A DNA stretch of 64,000 nucleotides from positions 9,021,033-9,085,032 of the forward strand of contig OY997643.1 of NCBI GenBank assembly GCA_963921795.1. Reading direction: 5' to 3'. Positions 1 to 10,530 of the stretch are shown here, piece by piece. Origin of the DNA: Nannobrachium achirus (taxonomy: Eukaryota > Chordata > Actinopteri > Myctophiformes > Myctophidae). Both the position numbers and the translations under genes were made by a program. Positions within the stretch are counted from its first letter, which is position 1. Every line of letters starts with the position of its first letter. The notes under the pieces are model-generated. The model saw nothing but the letters and a program-made list of their open reading frames with translations, was not told the origin of the DNA and did no database searches.

Positions 1-196
1 TCTGTTGCACCGCCAATCCAACTGATATGCCGATACATATCTGTCTGTCCCAGACATGCAAACAGCCCCAAGGTGAAAAAGGTGACAACTTTTTTGGTGT
101 GAAATTGTTCGCCGCGCATAGCGCGGCGCGAAATTTTTTACCTTTTTTGGGTCGGTAGGGTAAATTTGCACGATTCTAACTGGGTAAAACAGTGAC

Positions 197-358
197 TAAA
201 GGCTCTAACAGAGTCCAGGGTGAATAGCTATTCACTTCACCACGGTGTAGTTGTGTAGCTATCACCTAAAAATACATAACAAAGCCTAGGTGATAGCTAG
301 AAAACTACAATGCGGTGAAGTGAATAGCTCTTCACCCTGGACTCTGATAGAGGCTTTA
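197..358. repeat. Imperfect palindrome, about 70-bp arms
   Basis: The left arm (TAAAGGCTCTAACAGAGTCC...) and the right arm (...GGACTCTGATAGAGGCTTTA) are reverse complements over about 70 bp with a short AT-rich loop. It lies inside the CAG-ended element and may be a nested MITE. The arm motif GGTGATAGCTAGAAAACTAC recurs near 2,275 and 29,695. Confidence 0.75.
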
Positions 359-1075
359 CTCATACTCATACTGATCTATCTAGATATAATGAAGAAAATT
401 ATAAATATAATATAGCCTACAGATATAGTTATAGGAATAACCTATAATATTTAGGGACTTGTCTTTAATAGACAGGCATAGACAGAGACAATGCATGCTG
501 TAGATCAGCTATTTTCTATCTTACTTCTTAAATAGGCCAGTGTTTTCTAAGATAATTTCTTAGATCTTTTATTTTATTTATTCGTGAATTTAGAAGGAAA
601 AAAACATTTCTTTATTTTAAATCATTAAATGTTATTCTTTTTGGGGGAGAATGTTTTTTGAATGTTTTTAAATGATACAAAACTAAATTTAGGAAAACAA
701 ACATTAAGGGACCCATAAAAATGTTTTCGCGACCCACAAATGGGTCCCAACCCAGTGCTTGGGAAACAGTGTTGTAAAACCACAGACGATTGTTGTATTC
801 TCCGCTTTGAGAACTGTCTGTGACTGCCTCATTTTTCTCTCACCCTCTCTCTGCACCATCTTAAAATAAATGCAAGAAATCTCTGTTCTGTCTAATAAGA
901 GGCAGATGGAACGGCATGATAGCGTTGATTAGCTCGCGTGTGGAGACGACAACCTAGCCAAGTTTATTTACTATGTGCTCCATTTGAGCTCCGCTCCGTC
1001 TGTGACTGACTGTATGCAGACTGGCTGAGCGCTCCGTCCAGCGCTGCCGGCTGCAGGCACTGGACACAGTCAAGC
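359..1075. other. Interior of CAG-ended element, no gene seen
   Basis: AT-rich sequence followed by a mixed-composition stretch. I see no conserved coding motif. Confidence 0.6.
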
Positions 1076-2431
1076 ATGGGTGTTGACGTCACAGGCAAGA
1101 GAAAGCGAGCGCTTGATTTGTCCAAAAATAAAACGACCATATCCCCCAGCCACCTTCACCACTACTGCACTGACAAACTGGACGGAGCCAAGAGGAGAAA
1201 AAAGCGCTCCTCTTCTCACTGCCGCTCAACGCAGCCTAGATGACATGACACCCCCCCACCCCCCCAAATATTTTTACATCGAATCTGAACGAATCACACA
1301 AACGATCAATTTGGATTCAAAACGGCGATTTTCGCCGAAAAGCTACAAGTTTGCATGCCTGCTGTCCTTGTTCCTTTTTCCCCCACATCTGGACAGCCCA
1401 TATGGGCGACTGGGCGTGCCTCCTCTTTTGCCCATATATTGAGCTGACGTTTTTTTTTTTTTTCCTTTTTTTTTTTGCCTGATGCCATGCCCATGAAAAC
1501 ACAATTGAGATTAGATAACAAACTCCTTATAGGTGTATGGCTTAGTCATGGTGACATGAGAGAGCTTGTAGATCTGCTCCTCTTCAATGCCATGCGATCA
1601 GTGTTGCCAGATTGTGCAAGAGGAGTAAGAAACCAGGTCCTTAAAACAAGCCTAAGAGAAGCGACTATACTTCAGTCCTAACTATGGAACTCGCCTTTGG
1701 CTCGTTCCTGCAGCAAGACTGTCAGATAACCGTGATAATGCACACCCTCTCATGTAACATTGCTTAAATATGGAAATGGTTGAAATCCTAGGGAGAACAT
1801 CTAGCGAGCAAATAGCGGCCAATCATTGGAACTTTCAGTTCTGCGTTACTGCATTTTAAATCGGGACACCTACAGCCCTGCTCAAATGCTATGTTCTGTA
1901 TGTCACTAACTAGCCCTGATGGACTTCAACCTGGTATTTGCACTTTCTCCGTTTACAGACCATACATCTACATAAACAATCAGATTTCAAATATAGTATT
2001 TACTCCATGACCACAGATGGTACAATTCTCTTCAGGCCCGCAGAAGTAGACCAATCTTCCGTATTGTTCAATAAAGAGCATTTTCATTCGTTCAGTGGCC
2101 ATTTCCTTGCATAGTTACAATGTATCAGAGTGCAGTACACCTCCCCAACCGATGGCAAAATCTCAATATGTTGATGGCCTGTTTTTTTTTTTTCCAAGGT
2201 CCCAGTACTAGTCCGGTTAGGGTTAGGGTCAGGTTTAATGTTAGGGTTTAGGCTTTGGATTAGCATTCACCTAGGTGATAGCTAGAAAACTACACCGCAG
2301 TGATCACCGCAGACTGTAATCTGATAGGGCCTTTAGCGTTCACTCGCGTCGGCAGGTTATCCTCGTCTACTGGGACTTCGAAAACACAAGTGTTTCGTAT
2401 GAAACACCTGTTTGTTAAGAATCGGAAGGAG

Positions 2432-2597
2432 GCACTCCATTCCCATGGGTGTCGCTAAGCGCAGCCAAGATAACAGAAACACTCACTAAAACTCCCGTAG
2501 GACAATTCTCATTGGCCGAAGGGTTTGTCAATCAAATGACCTGCCCGCTCAGGGCGGGCCTCCATAAACTCCGCGTCCGCCGGATGTTCCCCCTCTT
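2432..2597. repeat. DIRS inverted terminal repeat, 3' side
   Basis: About 166 bp, reverse complement of 8,148-8,313 with only a few mismatches. It starts GCACTCCATTCC and ends CCCCCTCTT. The unique outer extension 2,383-2,431 is matched only by the internal complementary region. Confidence 0.92.
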
Positions 2598-2633
2598 GAG
2601 AACCCTGCGTAACGCACGAACCGGGTCCTAAGC

Positions 2634-2732
2634 GGAATGGAGTGCCTCCTTCCGATTCTTAACAAACAGGTGTTTCATACGAAACACTTGTGTTTGTTTA
2701 CGAATCTCCAGTCAGCACTCCATTCCCATGGG
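2634..2732. repeat. DIRS internal complementary region (ICR)
   Basis: 2,634-2,696 is the reverse complement of the 3' terminus (2,383-2,443). 2,697-2,732 is the reverse complement of the 5' terminus (8,297-8,333). The two halves meet at a TGTTT overlap containing GTT. In the accepted DIRS1 model the ICR templates the joining of the two ends into a closed circle, and this layout matches it. Confidence 0.9.
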
Positions 2733-2984
2733 ATGCATAAACTCCCGGAAGCGGAAACGACCAAGTGAGAATTAAGGAACCCTTACAGGCTAGGCCCACC
2801 AGAACCCACCTCAACCTAGTCTGCCCCAGGAACAACCGAAGGGTTGACCAAGGAAAAGGGTCCCCCTCCACCCTGAACACTACCCTCTGATCAGGGAGGA
2901 GGAAGAAAAAAGTGTAAAGACACCTTACATAAAACCACCGAGGGAGGACACTACCAAGAGTCCCACCTCAGAAGGAAGGGGAGG

Positions 2985-4030
2985 AAGCGGCCACCTGAAG
3001 GACAGAATGCGCTAAAGAGCGAGGCGCCAGGTCCAGGTGATAATAAGCCGCAAAAGTGGAAGGCGACTTCCAATTAGCCGCCATACACAGACACCTCCTG
3101 AATGGAGGTCCCTTGAGCGAGACCCCACGAAGAGGAAACTCCCGTAGTCGAATGGGCTTTCAGACCGAAGGGCCTAGCCACCTTCGCACTATCGTGAGCC
3201 AAATTAATGGCTTCCACAATCCACCCAGAAAGAGTCGACTTGGCGATCTCTGTCTTACCAGTGGACTTGCCGTGCGAGACAAAAAGACTACTTGACCGTC
3301 TCCGGTCTTTAGTCCTTTCACAGTAAACTCTCAGAGCCCTAACAGGGCAAAGACAGTTTAACCGCTGATCCTCCTCCGAAGCAAAGGGAGGAGGGTGGAA
3401 AGCAAGAAGTTCTACCGGGACTTCCTGCACCACTCTGTTCTTAGGTAAGAACTGGAGGTGAGGTTTCAGTTAAACCTTACGATCGTCCCCCGAAAACCTC
3501 ATGCAACCTTCCGCCACTGAAAGAGCATGAAGGTCACTAACCCTCTTGGCCGTAGTCAAGGCCAAGAGGAGAGCAGTCTTGAGGCTAAGGAGCTTCAGAG
3601 AAATGCTCTCTAGAGGCTCAAAGGGAGCCTGGCTGAGACCCCTCAAAACCACCTCCAAGTCCCAGGAGGGGACCAAAGGTCTAGCCGAAACAGTGTCACG
3701 TTTAACCCCAGCCAAAAACTGTGATATCCAAGGGTTCTTAGAAGGCTTAGAACCCCCAAAACCATCGTGGCAAACATCAATAGCCGCCACATAGCCTCTA
3801 ATAGTAGAGACCGCTAACTTCTGGACCACGCAGGTTTGCAGAAAATCCAGAAGAAGCTTAACTGAAGCACTGGTCGGTAACACCGAAGGGTGAAAAGACC
3901 TGCACCAGGAGGCGAAGGCCTCCCATTTCCTCCTGTACACATCCAGTGTACCAGGAGCTCTGGCTCTCTGCATTGTGTCTATGACCGCAGGAGCCAGACC
4001 GGCAGCGCTCAGCCTCTCCCTTTCAGGTGC
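2985..4030 (-). pseudogene. DIRS tyrosine recombinase (YR), frameshifted
   Basis: The enzyme would cut and rejoin the circular DNA intermediate to integrate it without target duplication. The N-terminal core-binding part reads RARAPGTLDVYRRKW and the first catalytic box TTAKRVSDLHALSV holds the expected Arg. The C-terminal part (about 3,074-3,433) is in another frame and has AHSTTGVSSSWGL where the family has an H-x-x-R box, so the second catalytic Arg appears replaced by Thr. A further frame change precedes WKSPSTFAAYYHLDL, which keeps the nucleophilic Tyr region. At least two frameshifts plus the lost Arg make this copy inactive. Confidence 0.85.
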
Positions 4031-5221
4031 CAGACCCACAGGTCTAGGTGCTGAGGCTCCGGGTGGAAAATCTCCTGGTTCGCCTGGCTCACCAGGTCTC
4101 TGAGGAGGGGCAGCCGCCAAGGCTGACCGACCAGGAGAGGAGCTATGAGAGAACTCCAAGTTCCCCGACTCGGCGCCACCAGGAGCAAATCTAGCGAGTA
4201 ACGTCTGACCCTCTCGAGGGTCGGACGGATCAACTCTAACGGGGGAAAGGCGTAAAGCAGACCCCGAGGCCACCTGTGAGACAGGGCGTCCAGGCCCAGC
4301 GGGGGGGTCCCCGTTAGGCCAAAGAACAGAGAACACTTCGCGTTCTCTGACGACGCGAACAAGTCTGCCACTGGGTGGCCAAACCTGAGCCAGATCTCCT
4401 CCGCCACTGAGGGGCGGAGAGACCAATTCTCGTACCGAGGCACCCCTCTGGACAGCAGGTCCGCGCCGCTGTTCAGGAGGCCCGGAACATGAGAGGCCCT
4501 GACCGACTGCAGCCAACTGTGGCACCACAGAGCCAGGTCCCGAGCTAAGCTGTCTAGCGCCCGAGACCTCAGCCCCCGAGCGTAGCATGCTGGCGGGAGT
4601 CAGCATCTTGAATTTGAAGGTTTTCAGATACTGATTCAGACCGCGCAGGTTTAGAATGGGCCGTAGCCCCCCCTTCTTCTTGGGCACGAGGAAATAGGTG
4701 GAGTAGAAACCCAGCCGAGTCTCGTTCCACGGGACTTCTCTTATCGCGCCCTTGAGAAGAAGAGCCTGTATTTCCTTTCGTAACGCTACCGCTTTGCGGC
4801 CCGTCTCCCTGGTGAAAAGAACCCTGGAAGTCAGAGGGGGCGTTTTGAAGAATTGAATTCTGTAGCCCCTTGTTATGGTGCGAGAGATCCAGGGGTTCGG
4901 ATTGCACCGTTTCCACTGGGAAAAACAATCTGCCAGGGGAGTGTAGAGAGGAAAACTGGTCGGCACTGCTCTCTCGGGAGACGCAGCGCCGTTTACCGAG
5001 CGCTCCCTGGGGAGGCTCACTTCCGCCGACACGTCCCGACGTGATGACGTCGTTCCGACGTGAGACATTCCCCCCGGCGGAGCCGGGGGAGAAAACGAGC
5101 GCTCCTCGAAACCCAGCGGAGCCGGGGGAGGAAACGAGCGCTCCTCGGATCCCAGCGGAGCCGGGGGAGGAAACGAACGCACCTCGTGTCCCCGCGGAGC
5201 CGGGGGAGGAAACGAGCGCAC
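4009..5221 (-). pseudogene. DIRS reverse transcriptase/RNase H, internally deleted
   Basis: The N-terminal RT fragment (about 4,580-4,900) includes YSTYFLVPKKKGGLRPILNL and FKFKMLTPASML. The sequence then jumps directly to the RNase H region (about 4,009-4,570), recognised by VPGLLNSGADLLSRG and VADLFASSENAKCSLFF. The RT palm motifs, including the expected YxDD, are missing, so roughly 0.8-1 kb has been lost at about 4,565-4,583; the size is an estimate from family layout. RNase H is also in a different frame from the RT fragment. Upstream in frame lies a proline-rich tandem repeat. It overlaps the start of the YR region. Confidence 0.85.
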
Positions 5222-5275
5222 CTCGGGATCCGGCGGAGCCAGAGAAGAAAACGAGCGTACCTGAGGCCGAGACCG
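5060..5275 (-). repeat. 39-bp coding tandem repeat in DIRS pol leader
   Basis: About five units of 39 bp, each encoding 13 residues of the type RSFPPPAPLGSEE on the minus strand. All frames stay open across the array because the unit is a multiple of three. Confidence 0.85.
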
Positions 5276-5895
5276 TCCAGGCGGGACGGCTCGAGTGAAG
5301 GACCGAGCGCACCTGAGGAGGGCCGGTCACGTGACTCGGGACTTTCGGTGCGGGCAGACAAGAAAACACAACTTTTCTTAGCTTTGCCCGAGGAGGGCCT
5401 AAAGAAAACGTCTCCAAAGCCCGCGGAAACGTGCGTTTTAACCTTAGCTCGTCTTTTCTGTCTAACAACGTCCCGAGGGGGCTCATAGATACCTTTAGCA
5501 GAGGCTCTTGCAAGGGAGAAAGGTGAAACCCTGGAACATTCAAAGAGTGTGGAGGGGAAGCTATGCTGCGCTCTAGTGGAGAACTGTGAGACTGAAGTTT
5601 TACACTGGGAGAAAGAGCCTGAATAGGCAGGGTCCCTGAAACCTTTAGAGCAGCTGTGTGTGGACTGTGTGTCTGTGAAGTTAGCAGAGTGTGAGAAATA
5701 GCCTGAAGGGGCTGACCATCTGGAACTTCTAGTGTCAACTTGGGTGCAAGAGGAAGAACCACACAATTTTTGGGAACACACAATTTTACTGTCAGTTTTT
5801 TTGTTAAGACATTGCTGACAGAAATAGCAGGAGGCTGACTTGCATGCTTTAAAGAAGGTAAAGTGCAAATGTCCTGCTTTCCCCTCCCCACAGTG

Positions 5896-7879
5896 TCACT
5901 TGCGCTGAGGCCTCCCGCAGCCCCTCGTGGAGCGGTACTGTGGACGCTGTGGGTTGTCCTCCCTGGGCTTCTGGTGAGGAGGCTCCTGGCTAGGAGTGCG
6001 ACGGCCTGCCTTGGAGGAGGACCTGGATCCGGAGGAGCCCGAGGTCCTAGGGCCCCTGTCCCTGTTGGGGCGGGGAGCCCGCTGCTTGGAGGCGGCCTTG
6101 GCGGAGGAGCCTCTAGCTTGAGTGGGGGGGGCAGGCTGAGGCATGACGTCGTGCACCATCTCCATGGTCTCCTTGCGCGCTGCAGCCTGACGCTGGAAGA
6201 CTTGGTACCCGTCTGCCAGGATCTCCCTTGAAGAGCTAGGGAGCTTGAGGAGCTCTTCCCTCTCCTCGAACTCCTTGGCGGGGGCTACTGGGGTGAGCCA
6301 GCGGAGGGCCTGCTGCTGCATCATGATGTCCATGGCACGACCTGACCAGGCGATGGCGTGGAAGTTGGCGTTGATCAGGTGGTCCACGGACGCCAGGAGC
6401 TCTGTGGCGACAGCAGGAGGGAGCAGGCTGGAGGCATCCAGGACCTGCTTCTGGATGTAGCCTGCGAGGAGCCCAGTGACGTTTTGGTCCCTTGCTGCAT
6501 GGCCGACGGACCTGTAAGTGTCACAGACACCTTTGGACATAGTTTCTTCGTAGCTATTGTCCAGCTTGGGGGCGGGCCTCAAGATGAAGGGGCTCTTGGT
6601 CGCCTTCGGGTTCTTTTTGAAGAACTTGGCCTGTAGAGTGTTAGCCAGGGTAGGGCCAATCTTGGGGCAGGTTGGAACCCCGATATCCGGACCCCCCACA
6701 AACTCGGAGGAATAGGGGAGCTTCTCCGGGTCCCAGTGCTTCTCCCAGGTCTCCTGCAGGGCCTCTTGGAAACCAGGGATCTGCGGGAGCATGCTCATCA
6801 CTCGGGGGGGAGGAGGCTGGCGAACCTTTCCCAAGCGGTGTACCTTGGCCTTCTCTGGCTGTGGAGCGTAGGCTACAGGCAGGTCTAGAGCTCGGGTGGC
6901 CCTCTCCAGGACGGACCAGGCGTCAGGGGGCGGCTGAGGGAGGGCACCTGCGCCGCTGGCTCTCGGGATGGCGCCGGAGGAAGAAGGAACAGGACCCAAG
7001 GAGCTCTGAGAGGAGGTCTGGGAAGCAGTGATGACCGCAGCAGGCCTCGGGCCCCCCTCTAGGGGTGAGGGGGGGCACCTCTGTGGAGACCGAGGAAGCA
7101 GGTGGAGGGGCGGAGGAGCTTTGAGAGGACGCGGCGCCTTCCTCTTGTACTCCCTGCGGCCCTGTGGCCCCCGCGGGCGGGGGGGCATCTGTTGAGTCGG
7201 GGGCGGCGGCCCCCACGACGACAGCAACAGAGGGGAAGATGGACAAGGGGGAATCTCCCTCAGGGACGGAAATGGAGATCTCCGGAGCCTCGGTGTCCAT
7301 AGGTTCCACGTGAGGAGCGTCGACTTCTTGACACTCGACGTCGTCCTCATCGTAGTCTTCATCATCGTCTATGTCATCCTCATCCGACCAGCGCCTGAAG
7401 AGGCGCTGAGTGAAGGGCATACCTGAGCCACCGCTATCCCCGCTGGAGGAGGAGAGAGCCGGGGAAGGGGAGCAGCGGCGACGGGAGGCAGACGGTGGAG
7501 AAAACGAGGCCTGGGGCTCCCGGGTCCCTGAAGAGGGGCCGGGGAGCGCGGCCTGGGGCTCCCGGTCCGCTGAGGAGGGACCGGGGAGCGAGGCCTGGGG
7601 CTCCTGGGTCCCTGAAGAGGGGCCGCAACGGAACTCAGCCAGGATGTTGAACAGACTAGCCGCTTGCGCGGCGTGTCGTTGCCTGACGGTGTCCGGAGAA
7701 AGGCGGCATTCATCGCAGGAGGGGTCGGGAACCAGGCTGGAAGCAGCGTGAAGCCAGCCCCTACAGCGGATGCATTTTTCGTGCGGGTCGACCGACTCCA
7801 GGAGAAAGGGGCATCTCGGAGTGATACAAGCACGGTCGGCGTGCGTGTTGACGCTAGCCGAGGCCATAGCTGCTAACAA
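5896..7879 (-). pseudogene. DIRS gag-like protein, one frameshift
   Basis: The start region MASASVNTHADRACITPRC begins just inside the 5' end. A Cys-rich stretch follows (CIRCRGWLHAA, CDECRL), then three GPSSxxxEPQA repeats, an acidic stretch, and a proline/serine-rich region. The conserved gag core (PQIPGFQEALQETWEKHW) and a basic C-terminus lie in another frame, about 5,896-7,050. The frame change falls near the G-run at 7,065-7,078. Nucleic-acid binding and particle assembly are inferred from the position and composition; no structural domain was confirmed. Confidence 0.8.
7500..7625 (-). repeat. Gag tandem repeat, three units
   Basis: Three imperfect copies encoding GPSSGTREPQA-type peptides, of about 39-45 bp each. 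Confidence 0.75.
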
Positions 7880-8147
7880 GCTAACGAGCTAGTAAGCTAA
7901 CGCTAGTACACGAGGCTGTAGAGCGGAGCTAAAGAGGCTAGCGAGCTAGGCTAAACAACAATAAACTGAACAGAAGTAGCGGATAAACAGGAGCTAGGTC
8001 TCGAAACCGGGTGGCTCGACCTTACTTGCCAGTTCAGTGCAGACGAGACGAACTCCTGAGTATCGATGAGGTAAACGGTGAAAATAGAAGGCTAAATACT
8101 TTGTTGGAGCGAGTGAGTGAAACGTCAATCCGCGAAGCAGAAAGCGA
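7880..8147 (-). other. DIRS 5' untranslated region
   Basis: Lies between the gag start and the inner edge of the 5' inverted repeat. Rich in GCTAGC/GCTAACG motifs (7,865-7,950). No gene seen. Confidence 0.6.
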
Positions 8148-8313
8148 AAGAGGGGGAACATCCGGCGGACGCGGAGTTTGTGGAGGCCCGCCCTGAGCGG
8201 GCAGGTCATTTGATTGACAAACCCTTCGGCCAATGAGAATTGTCCTACGGGAGTTTTAGTGAGTGTTTTTGTTATCTTGGCTGCGCTTAGCGACACCCAT
8301 AGGAATGGAGTGC
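8148..8313. repeat. DIRS inverted terminal repeat, 5' side
   Basis: Reverse complement of 2,432-2,597. The unique outer extension runs to 8,336 and matches the second half of the ICR. Confidence 0.92.
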
Positions 8314-8507
8314 TGACTGGAGATTCGTAAACAAACATCCTCAACTGATAGGGTCGTATAGTTGAAACATATGGAGGAAATACGCCGAAAATAGCGACCA
8401 TTCAGATTGAAATGCCTTTTTATTGAACAATACTGAAGATACGGTTATTGTACCTACCTGAAGAGAATTGTAACATCCGTGGCCATGGAATAAGCACTTT
8501 ATATTTG

Positions 8508-9425
8508 AAATCTAGCTCTGGTCATCGCGTCACCTCCAGTGACGCTCTGACAGACCCGTCGGCAAATGAATAGACCGCGTTTTCTCAGCCCCTACGAGAG
8601 CTCAACTTCAGTCAAAATAAACAAAACTACTTCACTACTCACCAAACCAAAGATAGTTTTACGGTGTGTAAAGTCTATTCTCCACGGTGGTGAGCCCCTC
8701 AGCAGTGAGCAACCCACCCAATCTGCAAAATACCGCCGCTTATTTCCGGGTTGTGCACAATTGTATCTGCGGTTAGTCTGGGATCACTTCACTTTTCGAG
8801 GTTTGATCCGGTCGGGAGAGGAAACCACTTTACGTCGTGTTGTAGTACTCAAAGGACTACAATTTGCCGGAACTATCAAACCGGATTCAGTTTTAACCCA
8901 AAATAATTCCCCTGCGCTCAAAGACATACTTTTAGGGCCTACCTGATAAACTCCTTGATGCGGAGTAGTTTTGCTTTTGAAAAATTGGTTTGGTATATGC
9001 ATCTTTTAGTCCAACTGTTAGCGAGCGCCGACCGGCAAGATTACACTAGGCTACTCAAGCATTTTAATAGGGATTGGGTAAACAAACGGGGGGAACCAAA
9101 TCAAAGCGACGCCGCTTCTTCTAGTGCCAAACGGCCTGTTGTGAACGAACACCAGGCTTTCTCTCAGAAAGCCTGGTGGGCGAGGTTAACCTGCAGTGGC
9201 CGCTAGGTGGCTCGAGGTGGGTGCGTTTTATTTCATGACCCAAAATAATGTATTTTACAGAGTAGGTGGGGTGCTGAGGGGTTCACCACCGCGGAGAATA
9301 GACTTTCAACAACGCAAAACTACCTTTGGTTTGGTGAGTAGTGAAGTAGTTTTGTTTATTTGCCAACGGGTCTGTCAGAGCGTCACTGGAGGTGACGCGA
9401 TGGACCAGAGCTATTTGATATCGAG
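8508..9425. repeat. Fold-back element with arms of about 200 bp
   Basis: 8,508-8,745 is the reverse complement of about 9,210-9,425. Shared blocks include CGCGTCACCTCCAGTGACGC at the outer ends and CAAAACTACTTCACTACTCA inside. The centre (8,750-9,200) is unique. The same structure is in copy 2 at 29,963-30,785, so the insertion is older than the duplication. Confidence 0.85.
9151..9177. repeat. Hairpin, 12-bp perfect stem
   Basis: ACCAGGCTTTCT and AGAAAGCCTGGT flank a 3-nt CTC loop. Preserved at 30,564-30,590. Confidence 0.9.
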
Positions 9426-9439
9426 CATCCGAGACAGTA

Positions 9440-9625
9440 TGTTTGAGTGTGTAACAGACATACCTGCAGTGTGTAGTGTGGTGTTGTGTGTGTAACAGAC
9501 ATACCTGCAGTGTGTAGTGTGGTGTTGTGTGTGTAACAGACATACATACCTGCAGTGTGTGTAGTGCGGTGTTGTGTGTGTAACAGACGTACCTGCAGTG
9601 TGTAGTGTGGTGTTGTGTGTGTAAC
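9440..9625 (-). repeat. 41-bp minisatellite, distal part
   Basis: About four units, of 41-45 bp, each with CTGCAGGTATGTCTG on the minus strand. Separated from the proximal part by the fold-back at 9,626-10,233. Confidence 0.9.
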
Positions 9626-10233
9626 TAGCTCCTTTCGGAACCCCTCACTCCACTGCTACGCAGCTCCGAGATGGGGTTCCTACCGATGGCATGCCGGAAT
9701 CCTGCGGCTGGATCGACGATCCGCCGTTAGCGAACACTTCTTACCTTTGGGTGAACACTCTATCCAAAAAGTGATGGGTCTCTGTTAATCTATAATCGTT
9801 TTACTTCTTTAAGGTGGAAGAAACTCGAAGCACTGGGGTGAAATAAAGACTTTATATCGCTCAGAAGTTCAGCCGGTTCTGTGTTTTCCCCGTTGTGTAA
9901 CTTGTGTATATACCACGTGACCAGGGGAGGCAGTAATGTTTTCCTATGCGGCCGCAACTTCCGGAATGTCTAAAAACACAGAACCGGCTGATCTTCTGAG
10001 CGATATAAAGTCTTTATTTCACCCCAGTGCTTCGAGTTTCTTCCACCTTAAAGAAGTAAAACGATTATAGATTAACAGAGACCCGTCACTTTTTGGATAG
10101 AGTGTTCACCAAAGGTAAGAAGTGTTCGCTAACGGTGGATCGACGATCCAGCCGCAGGATTCCGGCATGCGACCAGTAGGAACCCCATCTCGGAGCTGCG
10201 TAGCAGTGGAGTGAGGGGTTCCGAAAGGAGCTA
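9626..10233. mobile_element. Fold-back transposon, arms of about 265 bp
   Basis: The ends are TAGCTCCTTTCGG and CCGAAAGGAGCTA. Arms about 9,626-9,888 and 9,970-10,233 are near-perfect reverse complements around a unique centre with a CACGTG site. GTGTGTAAC flanks both sides, a candidate 9-bp target duplication, though the host array is itself repetitive. It is absent from copy 2. A diverged relative sits at 26,590-27,130. Confidence 0.88.
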
Positions 10234-10530
10234 GTGTGTAACAGACATACATACCTGCAGTGTGTGTAGTGCGGTGTTGTGTGTGTAACAGACGTACCTG
10301 CAGTGTGTAGTGTGGTGTTGTATGTGTAACAGACATACCTGCAGTGTGTAGTGTGGTGTTGTGTGTGTAACAGACATACCTGCAGTGTGTGTAGTGTGGT
10401 GTTGTGTGTGTAACAGATATACCTGCAGTGTGTAGTGTGGTGTTGTGTGTGTAACAGACATACCTGCAGTGTGTAGTGTGGTGTTGTGTGTGTACCAGAC
10501 ATACCTGCAGTGTGTAGTGTGATGTTGTGT
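10234..10530 (-). repeat. 41-bp minisatellite, proximal part, carrying splice donors
   Basis: About seven units of about 41 bp that continue directly from the ZNF exon 1 donor. Each unit repeats CTGCAG|GTATGT on the minus strand. Confidence 0.9.

Larger units (their letters stand above)
51..1361. mobile_element. CAG-ended, hAT-like non-autonomous DNA element
   Basis: The ends are inverted: CAGACATGCAAAC on the left and GTTTGCATGCCTG on the right, one mismatch. Both flanks carry CTGTCC, and copy 2 near 28,750 has the uninterrupted empty site. A 6-bp exact duplication is short for hAT (8 bp expected; extending it gives mismatches), so the superfamily is tentative. No transposase is visible. 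A 55-codon frame starting MGVDVTGKRKR at 1,076 is basic and unrecognised. An AT-rich interior follows a CpG-rich stem near 110-130. Confidence 0.7.
2383..8336 (-). mobile_element. DIRS1-like tyrosine-recombinase retrotransposon, decayed
   Basis: A 5.95-kb element on the minus strand. In order it carries gag-like, RT/RNase H and tyrosine recombinase coding regions, inverted terminal repeats (2,432-2,597 and 8,148-8,313), and an internal complementary region at 2,634-2,732. These are the diagnostic parts of DIRS1-type elements, as opposed to Ngaro/PAT types with split direct repeats. Both termini carry AAC, and the flanks join without a target-site duplication: copy 2 reads CTTCGAAACATCCTC at 29,806-29,820. 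The RT core is deleted and gag and YR carry frameshifts, so it is not autonomous. No methyltransferase domain was recognised. Confidence 0.93.

Noticed and set aside
2449-2631. Identical short frames in both DIRS ends (SLSAAKIT...)
   Set aside because: They are the inverted terminal repeats translated in one frame, not genes.
4870-5488. Plus-strand frames with RSRGRKRA-type repeats
   Set aside because: Shadow of the 39-bp coding repeat of the DIRS element, which is read on the minus strand.
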